64,000 nt of DNA from Nitrososphaerota archaeon (GCA_027886905.1 JAPCJO010000003.1:1-64000), one strand, 5' to 3'; counted from the stretch's first letter, positions 35,790 through 45,531 are shown. Made by a program: numbers and translations. Notes: generated by a model from the sequence alone, not told the origin.

Positions 35790-36239
35790 GTGAGGTTCCT
35801 GTTGGACGTGGACTACATCGCGTTCGCGGTTCTTATGGGGGTCTTCGGGATAGTCGGGATTACCGCGACCGCCAACGTAACCCCCAACATCTTCGCCGCG
35901 TCGACTTGCAACTGCATACCCAGTCCGGTCGTGAGGCTCCAGGGGCTATCGGTGATACTCCTCGCCTTCAGCCTGGTCCTCGCCCCGGTCGGGTTGTTGA
36001 AGAGGCCGACGGGCGGCCTGAGCGTCCAGAGCACAGCCACCCCGGGAGCGGGCTACTCAGCTCTCTCGATGCGGAGCGGAGGCATCTTCTTCCTGGGCGT
36101 CTCCTTGGTGGTCTTCGGGATAGCGCTGGTGGCCGTCCCGTCGTTCCTGGTTCTCGGCAACCGGCTCCTCATAGGCGAGGGGGCGGCCATGGTAGCGTTC
36201 GGCGTCTTTCTGGCCTACCGTGGAGGGAGGTCGAGCTAG
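35790..36239 (+). CDS. Membrane protein upstream of Rieske gene
   Basis: Four hydrophobic segments, 149 aa, same strand as Rieske/cyt b. Confidence 0.65.
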   Translation: MRFLLDVDYIAFAVLMGVFGIVGITATANVTPNIFAASTCNCIPSPVVRLQGLSVILLAFSLVLAPVGLLKRPTGGLSVQSTATPGAGYSALSMRSGGIFFLGVSLVVFGIALVAVPSFLVLGNRLLIGEGAAMVAFGVFLAYRGGRSS

Positions 36240-36341
36240 ACGCCCGATGCTCTCCGCCGCGCTCATCTGAGAAATTCGTGCTTTTTCGACAAACCTTTAT
36301 GGGCATTTCAGCCCGGACGGACCATTCGGAGCTGAAGGGCC

Positions 36342-36992
36342 ATCCCGGATGAGAACGAGGAAGGGCCTGACGAAGGCCGCAGGGATTTCATCAAGTACTC
36401 CGCCGTAGCGTCCGCTGCGCTTGCGGTCGTGGGGGTAGCCGCGATAACAAAGTCGATCACGGTCGCCGCCGAGGCGCCGGCGACAGCCGCGGCCTCCGGA
36501 TTCCCGAAGGTCATGATAGCGACCGTCAGCAGCCTGCAGGTGAACGTGCCGGTCACCTTCAACTATCCGCTGGACAACGAGGCGAGCCTCCTGGTCAAGG
36601 TGGGGCAGAAGGCCCAAGGAGGAGTCGGTCCCGACGGGGACATAGTCGCCTTTAGCAATATCTGTCAGCATCTAGGGTGCATCTACGGCTTCCAGGCGCC
36701 GGGCACGTCGCCGCCCTGCGAACCTTCCTTCGTCGCGAAGATACCCCAAGGATACTGCTGCTGCCACGGCAGTCAGTACGACCTCCTCACCGGCGCCACG
36801 GTGATAGGAGGGCCCGCGCCCCGGCCGGTCCCGCAAGTGATACTCGAGGTGGACTCGTCCGGGAACATCTATGCCACCGGGATGAACCCACCTACCATAT
36901 TCGGACACGGGACGGCGGGGTCTAGCGACGTCAGCCAAGACCTCACTGGCGGGGCGCTAGTCTCGGCGACGACCTCAGGGAGTTCTGGCTAG
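36342..36992 (+). CDS. Rieske iron-sulfur protein (start codon unresolved)
   Basis: NICQHLGCIY...GYCCCHGSQYDLLTG; Tat-like GRRDFIKYSAVASAALAVVG at about 36375-36430 lies upstream of first canonical start (GTG 36429). Confidence 0.85.
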   Translation: MPDENEEGPDEGRRDFIKYSAVASAALAVVGVAAITKSITVAAEAPATAAASGFPKVMIATVSSLQVNVPVTFNYPLDNEASLLVKVGQKAQGGVGPDGDIVAFSNICQHLGCIYGFQAPGTSPPCEPSFVAKIPQGYCCCHGSQYDLLTGATVIGGPAPRPVPQVILEVDSSGNIYATGMNPPTIFGHGTAGSSDVSQDLTGGALVSATTSGSSG

Positions 36993-36993
36993 G

Positions 36994-38544
36994 ATGGGGC
37001 AAGAGGAAGGGCAGCAGGAGCACAGGAAGGTAGAGGAGGCGGAGGAGGCAGTCAAGACCAGGATGGAGCGTCTGGCGAACTTCATCTCCTCTCGGACAGG
37101 GGCGACCTACCCGCTTTTCCGCCCGGTCCCTGAGTTCTCTCTCAACCCGTTCTACTGGCTCGGCGCTCTTTCGGTGGTCGCCTTCATCATCCAAGGGGTC
37201 ACCGGCCTGATAATGGCGCTATACTACATACCCACTGAGGCCTCTGCCTACACGACGACCCAGTACATCTTCAAGAGCGTCTACTTCGGCCAGTTCTTGG
37301 AGACAATCCACCTCTACACCGCGTACGCGATGATCATGCTGGCATTCATGCACATGATGAGGGGCTACTTCGTCTCGGTCCACAAGAAGCCGCGCGAGAT
37401 AATGTGGATGGTGGGGATGATAATGGGCTTCGTGACTCTCGGCTTTGGGTTCACAGGATACCTGCTCCCCTACACCGTGATCTCCACGTCCGCCTCTGAC
37501 GTGGGGATCGGGATGATGGCGGCGCTCCCCACGCCCATCGCCAACCTGGCGAACTTCCTGGTGGTGGGAACCGGCGGGACCGCTTCCGAGCTCCTGCGCT
37601 TCTACGACCTCCACGTCATAGTGCTACCGGCGGTGCTTCTGGGCCTCCTCGCGGTCAAGATGATGATGCTCGAGACCCACGGGGTCGCCGAGCCCGTCAC
37701 CGGGTCTCTCACGGCGCGGCTCAAGAAGACGCTGCCGATCTTCCCCGACGTCACCGTCTACCTCCTCGAGCTCGCCATGATCTTCGGGGTCGGAATGCTG
37801 CTGATTTCGGCGCTCTTCCCCATCCAGCTCGGGCCTGAGTACACGCCTCAAGCCGCTGCGGCGATCGCGGCCCAGCCTGACTGGTACTTCCTCTGGCTCT
37901 ACCAGATACTCAAGATACAGATATTCGAGACGGCGGGCCTTCCCATAGCTCTCACGTTTGCCTCAGCGGTCTTTATCGTGTTGGTACTGCTTCCGTTCAT
38001 CGACAAGGGGCAAGACCGGAGGATACTCGACCGCCCGAAGTTCGTCACGCTGGGGGCGGTGTTCATCGCGGAGCTGGTGGTGCTCGCAGCCTGGGGTCTC
38101 GTGACTCCGGGCCAGATAATCCCGAACCTCACCGCGGTCGAGGTGCTCGGAGGGACCGCCCTGGTCGTCGTCCTGGCTATCGCCGGGGTTTACGCCGCGG
38201 TCAGGCCCACAGGCCCGATGGCCGGGCCTGCTTCCCCTCCCTCGCCGTCCGGCCCCGCGAGCGGTCCCGTCCACCGCTTCTACGAGGGGAAGTGGATGGG
38301 CCTTGGGATGTCGGCGCTGATGGGGTTCGGAGCGCTGGGCATAGGGATCTCGGTCGACTCCGTCGTGCAGATGGTCGAGTTCGGGATAACGACCCCGATG
38401 CTCGTCCGATTCAGCGCCGCGGCGTGCCTGATGATCGGCGTCGTCACCTTTGCGTTCTTGGGGCTTCGCTGGATGGGCAGGCGGGTGGCCGGTCAGGACG
38501 GCATCCAGTCAAACGAGGTGCGGGGCAAGCTTGGACTCGACTGA
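36994..38544 (+). CDS. Cytochrome b (bc/b6f-type), fused N and C domains
   Basis: IHLYTAYAMIMLAFMH haem pair, PDWYFLWLYQ Qo motif, multiple TM. Confidence 0.9.
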   Translation: MGQEEGQQEHRKVEEAEEAVKTRMERLANFISSRTGATYPLFRPVPEFSLNPFYWLGALSVVAFIIQGVTGLIMALYYIPTEASAYTTTQYIFKSVYFGQFLETIHLYTAYAMIMLAFMHMMRGYFVSVHKKPREIMWMVGMIMGFVTLGFGFTGYLLPYTVISTSASDVGIGMMAALPTPIANLANFLVVGTGGTASELLRFYDLHVIVLPAVLLGLLAVKMMMLETHGVAEPVTGSLTARLKKTLPIFPDVTVYLLELAMIFGVGMLLISALFPIQLGPEYTPQAAAAIAAQPDWYFLWLYQILKIQIFETAGLPIALTFASAVFIVLVLLPFIDKGQDRRILDRPKFVTLGAVFIAELVVLAAWGLVTPGQIIPNLTAVEVLGGTALVVVLAIAGVYAAVRPTGPMAGPASPPSPSGPASGPVHRFYEGKWMGLGMSALMGFGALGIGISVDSVVQMVEFGITTPMLVRFSAAACLMIGVVTFAFLGLRWMGRRVAGQDGIQSNEVRGKLGLD

Positions 38545-38791
38545 GAGGGTCGCTGTCCCGCTGCTCATGGTGCAGACCGCCTCGGTCATCCTCCTCTGGA
38601 GCCTCGACACGCTGTCGGTGGTAGACCAGAAGATATTCGCCCTATTCCTCGGGGCCGACTTCCTCTCCTTCGGCCTGATGGCGCACCTCTACCTTAACAT
38701 GAAGACCGACTCGAAGACCAGCGGCACCACACTCATGGCGTGGGGGCTCGTGATCCTCATCTTGTTCGTGGCCGGCTTCATCGTCACCTGA
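38531..38791 (+). CDS. Small 2-3 TM protein co-transcribed with cytochrome b
   Basis: Overlaps cyt b stop; TTG start; hydrophobic. Confidence 0.6.
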   Translation: MDSTERVAVPLLMVQTASVILLWSLDTLSVVDQKIFALFLGADFLSFGLMAHLYLNMKTDSKTSGTTLMAWGLVILILFVAGFIVT

Positions 38792-38850
38792 GGGTCGCCT
38801 TCGCGAGGTCAGAAGGGGCCTCTCGGTCCGCACGTGCGGTCTTCCATCGC

Positions 38851-39375
38851 TCAGGATGCCCAGGGAGGTTTCGGCAAGGCGGCTTGCCACTCTGCGAGCT
38901 CTTTGAACATCTTGCCCATCTCCTTGTCGCCGCTCTGGAGGAGGAAGACGTAGGACGCCAAGACCTCGTCGCTCAGCTTCTCCGTGAGCTTCGGTCGCCC
39001 AAAGTCGTACCTCTCGACGATCTCGATTCCCTTGTCGAAAGTGGGGCTGGAGATGTATCGCTTGAACGCGGCGGCTTCTTTCGGCCACTGGGACGACATC
39101 TCCTCCCTGATCCCTGAGAAGAGGTTTCCTATCTCCGCCCGGACTGCTGGCGTGATCTCGTTCTTGAGCTCCTTTTCGACGCCTCCGTCCCCCGACTTCG
39201 CCCCCCGAGCGAGCACGTCCGCCAGCGCGCCGGCGCCCTCGGAGAGCGCCTCAGTCATGTGCTCTGCGATGGCGGAGAAGGCCTCCTCGAACATCCCCAT
39301 GAATATCATCGAGTGGTTCATGATGAGGTTCTCTAGCTTCTCATCCCTGGCGCGGGTGGGCATTCGCTTGGCCAT
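38851..39375 (-). CDS. Uncharacterised 174-aa protein
   Basis: ORF with coding-like composition; family not recognised. Confidence 0.55.
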   Translation of the reverse strand: MAKRMPTRARDEKLENLIMNHSMIFMGMFEEAFSAIAEHMTEALSEGAGALADVLARGAKSGDGGVEKELKNEITPAVRAEIGNLFSGIREEMSSQWPKEAAAFKRYISSPTFDKGIEIVERYDFGRPKLTEKLSDEVLASYVFLLQSGDKEMGKMFKELAEWQAALPKPPWAS

Positions 39376-39431
39376 GGCGGAGGCGCACCCTCAAGGCCGT
39401 AAATGCGTTTGGTGGGGAGGCCGGCCCGCGC

Positions 39432-40961
39432 TCACGCTGGCGGCTTGGTCGGGGGCTGGGCCGGGGGCTTAGCCATGTCCCTGAAGGTGTAGTTCTTGGC
39501 CGCCGCGCTCAGAATCACGACCACGATCGTCAGGACAAGGCCGACGCCGAAGACGATGTCGAAGGCGGTCGCGTTGGGAAGATAGTGGCCCGTCTCGACC
39601 GTGCGGCCGCCGACCACCGCGGTCACTTGAGAGGTGTAGCTCGCCATTATCGCGGTCGCGACCACCGGGCCGATCGCCCCGCCGAGGTTCCTCAGCATGG
39701 TGTTGAACCCCAGGCCCACGCCGATGGTCTCCCGCGGCAGCGAGAGGGATATCATGTTGACGATGGGGATTATGATGCAGACTATCCCCACCAGCGAGAA
39801 GACCAGGTCGAGCGAGAGGTCTAGGGACGTCGCCCTGTTGAGTATGAAGAGTGTGAGTCCAAGTCCCATCGAGATGCACGCGACGAAGAGCATCGGCCGC
39901 GGCCCGAAGCGCGCCACCGCCCTTCCTGCGAGGGGCCCCGCCACCAGCATGGCCAGCGTCGCTGGGGCTAGGGTGAGGCCGGTGGCGACCACCCCGAGGG
40001 TGAGCCCGAAGGGCGTGGGCAGCTCCGCGTAGTAGATTATCGCGAAGAAGAGCAGGAACATCACGATGCCCGACACCAGGCCCACCAGGTTGGCGACCAG
40101 GACGTTCCTTATCCGGAGAAGGTCCAACCTGATGAGCGGCTCAGCAACCTTGGTCTCGAAGTAGAAGAAGAACAGGGAGAGGAATATCCCAGGCAGGAGG
40201 AAGGCGATCTCCTCTGAGTTGAGCCAGCCGAGGGACGGGCCCTCGGTGGCGTAGATTAGGAGCAGCGTCACTCCCGACATGAGGATGCCGGCGCCGAGGA
40301 AATCTACCTTGTGCTTGGCGCGGGGGACGTCCTTCCTGATGACCTTCAGGACTATCACGAAGAGGACGATGCTCAGCACGAATGCGCTGTGGAAGGCATA
40401 CTGCCATCCCAGATCCTGGACTACCTCGGAGCCTATTATCAGTCCCGCCGCCGCCCCTATCGCGAAGGTCCCGCTGATGATGCCCTGCGCCCCGGCTATC
40501 TTGTCCCTGGGGAAGGTGTCGGTGATTATCGCGAGGCCCAGGGGCACGATGGCGAAGCCGACCCCCTGGACGGCGCGCGCGAATAGGAGGAAGTAGATGG
40601 AAGGCGAGAAGCCAGCTATGCCGACGCCGAAGGTGTAGAATACCAAAGAGACCAGGACCATCCTCTTCTTTCCGTAGTTGTCCCCGAGCCGCCCGAAGAG
40701 GGGCGCGACCGCGCTACCGACAATCAGGAAGGCCGAGGTGATCCACGAGGCGATGGTGGCGGTGGTCGCGAAGTCCTTCTGGATGACCGGGACGCCGGGG
40801 ATGACCATGGTCTCAACGTAATTCACCAAGAGCGCCACCGCCGTGACGACCAGTAGAACCCTGGTCGGGTACTTCGAGTCCTTCACCGCGTTCGGCCCGG
40901 GAGCGGCGCCCACGTTGCCGCCCGGCGGGGGGGAAGGGCCAGGTCCGCTTTCCATGTCCAA
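39432..40961 (-). CDS. MFS transporter (DHA2-like)
   Basis: Poly-TM; PLFGRLGDNYGKKRMVLVSLVFYTFGVG. Confidence 0.9.
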   Translation of the reverse strand: MDMESGPGPSPPPGGNVGAAPGPNAVKDSKYPTRVLLVVTAVALLVNYVETMVIPGVPVIQKDFATTATIASWITSAFLIVGSAVAPLFGRLGDNYGKKRMVLVSLVFYTFGVGIAGFSPSIYFLLFARAVQGVGFAIVPLGLAIITDTFPRDKIAGAQGIISGTFAIGAAAGLIIGSEVVQDLGWQYAFHSAFVLSIVLFVIVLKVIRKDVPRAKHKVDFLGAGILMSGVTLLLIYATEGPSLGWLNSEEIAFLLPGIFLSLFFFYFETKVAEPLIRLDLLRIRNVLVANLVGLVSGIVMFLLFFAIIYYAELPTPFGLTLGVVATGLTLAPATLAMLVAGPLAGRAVARFGPRPMLFVACISMGLGLTLFILNRATSLDLSLDLVFSLVGIVCIIIPIVNMISLSLPRETIGVGLGFNTMLRNLGGAIGPVVATAIMASYTSQVTAVVGGRTVETGHYLPNATAFDIVFGVGLVLTIVVVILSAAAKNYTFRDMAKPPAQPPTKPPA

Positions 40962-41060
40962 GCCACCGGCAAAAGGGCCCCCATTTAACCTGAGCCCATC
41001 GAGTCAGCCCGGGCGGCCGCTGCCGCAGAGCTTAATACGAATCGCTGGCCTTCGACCCTC

Positions 41061-41705
41061 GTGCAAGTAGGTGTCCTCGGAACTGGAGACGTCGGGGGGA
41101 GGCTCGCCTCGAAGCTTGTCTCGCTGGGCCACGAAGTGAAGATGGGGTCGCGGACCGCCCAGAACGCGAAGGCCGCGGAGTGGACGAAGGCCAACGGGCC
41201 GAAGGCCTCAGCCGGGACCTTCGCCGACGCGGCGAAGTTCGGTGAGGTCGTCTTCAACTGCACGGCGGGCTCGGTGTCCCTCGAGGCGCTGAAGCTGGCC
41301 GGCGCCAAGAACCTCGCGGGGAAGGTGCTCGTGGACGTGGCGAACCCGCTCGACTTCTCCAAGGGCATGCCGCCCACACTCACGGTCTGCAACACGGACT
41401 CCCTCGGCGAGCAGATCCAGCGCGCGTTCCCCGACGCGAGGGTCGTGAAGGCCCTGAACACCATGGGGAACGAGCTGATGGTCAACCCTGGCCTCGTCCC
41501 GGGCGAGCACGACACCTTCGTGTGCGGGAACGACCCCCAGGCCAAGGCGAAGGTGGTCGAGATGCTCCGCGCGTTCGGGTGGAAGAGCCCCATAGACCTG
41601 GGAGACATAACCGCGGCGAGGGGGCTGGAGATGGTGCTCCCCGTCTGGGTCCGTCTCATGGTGACTCTCAAGACTCGCAACTTCAACTTCAAAATAGCAA
41701 GATGA
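41061..41705 (+). CDS. NADP-binding oxidoreductase of the F420:NADP reductase-like (COG2085) family
   Basis: VGVLGTGDVGGRLASKLVSLGHEVKMGSR. Confidence 0.82.
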   Translation: MQVGVLGTGDVGGRLASKLVSLGHEVKMGSRTAQNAKAAEWTKANGPKASAGTFADAAKFGEVVFNCTAGSVSLEALKLAGAKNLAGKVLVDVANPLDFSKGMPPTLTVCNTDSLGEQIQRAFPDARVVKALNTMGNELMVNPGLVPGEHDTFVCGNDPQAKAKVVEMLRAFGWKSPIDLGDITAARGLEMVLPVWVRLMVTLKTRNFNFKIAR

Positions 41706-42124
41706 GCAAGGGCAAGACGGCCACGAACCCGTTCAAGAGGCTGGTCTACGTCTACGTGGGGACCTCCGACTTCGACGGGGACCTCGACTACTACGGGAAC
41801 AAACTGGGGGCAAAGATGCTCTGGAACCTGAAGGCTTTCGGGGCCAGGGTCGCAGCCTTCGACCTCTGCGGCGAGCCGTACCTGCTGCTCGCCGACCACG
41901 TAAAGGCCCCGAGCAAGCGCCTCATCTATGAGGTGGAGGACCTCGAGAGGGCGGCCGACGAGCTGAAGGGCCGCGGGTGGAAGCCCGACGGCGGGAGCTT
42001 TGAGATCCCCGACGGCCCGTGCATCAACTTCAGGGACGAGAGCGGGAACGAATACGCGATACTCCAGATGAGCAGGCCCCACGTCCTCGAGGAGGAGTCC
42101 CGGAAAGGCGGCGGAAGGAAGTGA
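41702..42124 (+). CDS. VOC/glyoxalase-like protein
   Basis: VYVYVGTSDFDGDLDYYGNKLGAK...FRDESGNEYAILQMSRP; start trimmed. Confidence 0.75.
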   Translation: MSKGKTATNPFKRLVYVYVGTSDFDGDLDYYGNKLGAKMLWNLKAFGARVAAFDLCGEPYLLLADHVKAPSKRLIYEVEDLERAADELKGRGWKPDGGSFEIPDGPCINFRDESGNEYAILQMSRPHVLEEESRKGGGRK

Positions 42125-42131
42125 GCCGGGC

Positions 42132-42803
42132 TCAGCCCAGGCCTGAGTAGGCCGCCCCCACGAACCCGGCCATGTCGCCCTCCGCGGACGGAAGCGAGGA
42201 GGACGCCGCGAGGTGGACCTGGATGTAGACGTTACCCTTCGTGCAGACACCGTTTGCGACGTATATCGCTCCCTCTGGGTCGCTCTCGGCGTATCCGTAG
42301 CAGACGCCGTACCGTTGGTAGCCCGCGAGCGTTGAGGTGGCGTCCGAGTAGCCTGAGAGGGCCTTCGCGTTGGATATGACGCTGGTGATGTACGTCTGGG
42401 CGGAGGCCGGGGAGCCGAACACGATTATGGTCATGTTCGCAAGGGCTCCCCCCGGGTTCGAGTAGAGCGCTTCCGCTGCGCTGACGAGGCCCGACTCGTT
42501 GGCGTTGAGCTCCCTTGACGACCCCTGCGCGTACCCGGCCGGCAGGTAGTTCGCGGCGGAGGAGATGACCGAGGAGGCGAGCGCGCCGTAGGACGTCGAG
42601 GCCGTCGTCTCGACCGTGCTCGAGGCGGGCGGCGAGTTGAAGGTCCCCAGCCCGTAGAGGAGCAGGGCGAGGAAGAGGATGGACGCGATGCCTAGCGCGG
42701 CGAGATTTCGCCTGGCGCGCGGCGAGAGCTTCCCGACGCCGTCGGCGCTCGGGACTGGGTTCGGGGCGGTTCGGACAGAAGAGAGATACGGGACCGGAAG
42801 CAT
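42132..42803 (-). CDS. Membrane-anchored exported protein
   Basis: N-terminal TM (LAALGIASILFLALLLYGLG), Ser/Ala/Tyr-rich exterior. Confidence 0.6.
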   Translation of the reverse strand: MLPVPYLSSVRTAPNPVPSADGVGKLSPRARRNLAALGIASILFLALLLYGLGTFNSPPASSTVETTASTSYGALASSVISSAANYLPAGYAQGSSRELNANESGLVSAAEALYSNPGGALANMTIIVFGSPASAQTYITSVISNAKALSGYSDATSTLAGYQRYGVCYGYAESDPEGAIYVANGVCTKGNVYIQVHLAASSSLPSAEGDMAGFVGAAYSGLG

Positions 42804-42861
42804 TCAGGAGCCTCCAAGTTGAGGGAGAGGTTGACGCTCTATAATGCTATCGGCCTGGAGA

Positions 42862-42905
42862 CGGAGAAAAAAAGAGGAAGGCCGGCGAGTTCGAACTCGC
42901 CGGGT
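42862..42905 (-). terminator. Intrinsic-like terminator after 42920..43912
   Basis: Perfect 22-nt palindrome CCGGCGAGTTCGAACTCGCCGG (42882..42903) followed on minus strand by CTTCCTCTTTTTTT. Confidence 0.65.
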
Positions 42906-42919
42906 TCTGGTTCCGCGTG

Positions 42920-43912
42920 CTAGTTGTATGGGTTCTCGCTGACGACGTTGAAGTAGAGGAAGAGGTTGGAGTTGGCCGGGGAGGTCTCGGCTATTGCCGT
43001 CACGCCGGGGACAAGGACTTGCGTCTGCACTCCGCCGAAGGTGTCGTAGATGGGGTCGTTCTGGGTCGCGTTCGCGTTGGCCGTCGCGTCAGTCTTGGTT
43101 CCGAGAGCCGCCTGGATTGCCGATAGGCTGTTCAGGCAGTTGCCCGTGGGGTTGGAAAGGTCCGACTTGACGACCTGCGTGCACTGGCCGGTCACCGCGT
43201 TGGGCATGACGTTGGGGTCGAAGACGAGCACCGTCACCATGTACCAGGGAATCGATTGTGTCCCGTTGAAGCCGACCACGTGGTCGTGGGACGGCGTCGG
43301 TAGGACTCCCTCTGGGAGCCCGAAGACTCCGTTGGTTACGCCGATGTGCTGCTCCACCAGCGTGAAGTCTGGCGAGTAGATGTAGGTCGGGTGGTCAGGG
43401 CAGGCCGCTCCGGTTCCTCCGGCTCCGCACTGCGTGACCACGGTCTGGTTGTCGAAGACCGGGTACCCCTGCGCCGAGGCGCCGAGCTGGCCGACTCCGA
43501 AGATGGAGAGCCCCGCGTAGGCTGGGACGAGCACGAAGACCGGAGCTGCGTTCGCTACCGCGGTTGAGTTGCCGGCACCGACCTCACAGCCGGTATCCTT
43601 TGCCGCGTTCGTCGTCTCCGTGGCGTTGAACCCGAAGGACGCTAGGGAAGGGGTGCACTGGAAGTCTTGGCTGTATCCGAAGCTGACGGTGCCCGCGTTG
43701 AGGAACCCGCCGCTCTTCAGCGTCTGCATGACTGAGGCCGTCGACGAGGCGGCCATGGTCTCGGTGGTTGTTGAAATGGACGTCTCGGTCATGTTGGTCG
43801 ACGACTTCGTGGCGTAGAGGCCGAATCCTGCCGCCGCCACTATTATCAGAACGACCGTCACTGCTGCGAAAGTTGTTGTTGAAACTGCTAGTTTCCTGTT
43901 GTTGGTTTTCAT
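42920..43912 (-). CDS. Exported/membrane-anchored uncharacterised protein
   Basis: N-terminal TM, Ser/Thr-rich linker, six Cys including GCEVG, QCGAGGTGAACP; start trimmed to MKTNNRK. Confidence 0.65.
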   Translation of the reverse strand: MKTNNRKLAVSTTTFAAVTVVLIIVAAAGFGLYATKSSTNMTETSISTTTETMAASSTASVMQTLKSGGFLNAGTVSFGYSQDFQCTPSLASFGFNATETTNAAKDTGCEVGAGNSTAVANAAPVFVLVPAYAGLSIFGVGQLGASAQGYPVFDNQTVVTQCGAGGTGAACPDHPTYIYSPDFTLVEQHIGVTNGVFGLPEGVLPTPSHDHVVGFNGTQSIPWYMVTVLVFDPNVMPNAVTGQCTQVVKSDLSNPTGNCLNSLSAIQAALGTKTDATANANATQNDPIYDTFGGVQTQVLVPGVTAIAETSPANSNLFLYFNVVSENPYN

Positions 43913-44020
43913 CGACAAATTTTCTCGCCGAAGCTTATTTAGAGAAATCCCCACATTAGACCCAAATCTCGCCCAGTTCTGGCGAGTCGTCTCCGCGCGC
44001 GAGCCGGTCGAGACGGGGGC

Positions 44021-45448
44021 TCAGGTCTCGACTTCGATGACTTGAGAGCAGACGACCTGCGGGGTGACCGCGCTTATGGTCAGCGCAACGCTCGGTCCGG
44101 AGGAGCTGCCGCTCGGGCGCTCCACCGTCATCGTCGACGAGTAGGAGCCGTTCCCCGAGGAGGGTGAGAAGGAGACCAAGAGGTCGGGGCCAGTTCCCTT
44201 GGAGTAGGTGAGAGTGCTTGGCGAGGTCCCCAGGACCCGGATTGAGACCGAGGAGTTTCCTCCGCTGGGCTCGTCCAGAGTAGTGCCGTTTGAGGGCGAC
44301 CCCACGACCACCTGGATGCCCAGCGCTGCGCCAGGGTCCACCGTCCCCACCTTTCCCGCGTAGAACTCCGTGAACCATGGGTGCCCGGAGGGGTCGAGGC
44401 CTATCGTGAGCGCGCCGCTGATGTTCGCGAGGGAGGCGACCCTCGTCGGTATCTCGTACTCCACCAGCGTCTGGTTGGAGGGAGTGAATCTCGCGATGGC
44501 GTTGCCGTAGTGCTCGTCAAACCAAACGTCGCCGTGGGGGTCGACCGCCACAAAGTAAGGCAGGGTCGAGGAGAGGCCGCTCGGGACGCTGGTTGAGATT
44601 ATGCGCGTGGAGTTTGTGGATGGATCAAGCTCGGCGATGTCGCTGCCGCCGTGCAGCGTCACCCACGCGTCGCCTTGGGAGTCCAGTGCTATCCCGGTCG
44701 GCGAGACAGCGCCTGTCAGGGGGTACTCGTGGAACGTCCCGTTGGCGAGCGAGCCGACGCTGTCTTCGTAGACCTCGGTGAACCAGATCGTGCCGTCCTT
44801 TCCGATGGCTATCCCCGCAGGCCCGGTGAGGCTCGTGGCCTGACCGGCGGGGGCGCCCGTGGGGACGGCGTACTCCCTGACGGCGCCAGAGGTCGTTATC
44901 TCCCCGATCTTCCCTCCGTCGATCTCGGTGAACCAGACGTTTCCGGCGCCGTCGACGGCGACCTGGTAGGGGGAAGCGAGAGGGGTGGGGACGTGGTATC
45001 GAGTGAAGCTTCCCGACGTGACGTTGAAGCTCCAGACGGAGTCGGCGAGCTGGTCGGTAAACCAGACCAGGTTTCTCGAGCTGTCCACCGCCAGCCCCCA
45101 CGACACTAGAGAGCCGTTCTCGCCAGGGATGCGGAACTCGTGGGTGGTCCCGTTGGCCGGGTCGAGCTCGCCTATCGCGTAGTCAGCGGCCAGCGTGAAC
45201 CAGATGTTCCCCCTCGAATCGGAAGCGATGGCGTTAGGGTCGGAGTCTGCGCCCGCGACCTGGTACTCGGTGATGTATCTAGACGCTTCGGGGCTCGAAG
45301 CAGCGACCGTCGTGAGGGCCGGGATAGGCCTGCCCGACCCGCCCGTCTGTCCCGACGAGGAGAGCCTCAGATAGGCTCCGGAGGCGAAAGCCAGCAGGGC
45401 GACCACGGCGACGGCCAGGACCACCCGGTTCCTCCGGACCTTGTCCAT
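44021..45448 (-). CDS. Virginiamycin B lyase-like beta-propeller, membrane-anchored
   Basis: Repeated NIWFT / GNVWFTE / GTIWFTE / PWFTE blade motifs; N-terminal TM. Confidence 0.8.
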   Translation of the reverse strand: MDKVRRNRVVLAVAVVALLAFASGAYLRLSSSGQTGGSGRPIPALTTVAASSPEASRYITEYQVAGADSDPNAIASDSRGNIWFTLAADYAIGELDPANGTTHEFRIPGENGSLVSWGLAVDSSRNLVWFTDQLADSVWSFNVTSGSFTRYHVPTPLASPYQVAVDGAGNVWFTEIDGGKIGEITTSGAVREYAVPTGAPAGQATSLTGPAGIAIGKDGTIWFTEVYEDSVGSLANGTFHEYPLTGAVSPTGIALDSQGDAWVTLHGGSDIAELDPSTNSTRIISTSVPSGLSSTLPYFVAVDPHGDVWFDEHYGNAIARFTPSNQTLVEYEIPTRVASLANISGALTIGLDPSGHPWFTEFYAGKVGTVDPGAALGIQVVVGSPSNGTTLDEPSGGNSSVSIRVLGTSPSTLTYSKGTGPDLLVSFSPSSGNGSYSSTMTVERPSGSSSGPSVALTISAVTPQVVCSQVIEVET

Positions 45449-45531
45449 TGGGCCGAAGAGGCCCTAAAGCGTATTATAATTTGCCCCAAATCGTTCCCAC
45501 ATGGGCGGCTGGCACCCGGTCGTTGCCGCGC

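Noticed and set aside
40985-42250. 421-aa minus-strand ORF opposite the NADP-binding and VOC genes
   Set aside because: Antisense shadow; plus strand has clear Rossmann and VOC motifs
42882-42903. GAGTTCGAACTC palindrome considered as a tRNA fragment
   Set aside because: It is a perfect 22-nt palindrome followed by a T-run on the minus strand; a terminator is the simpler reading
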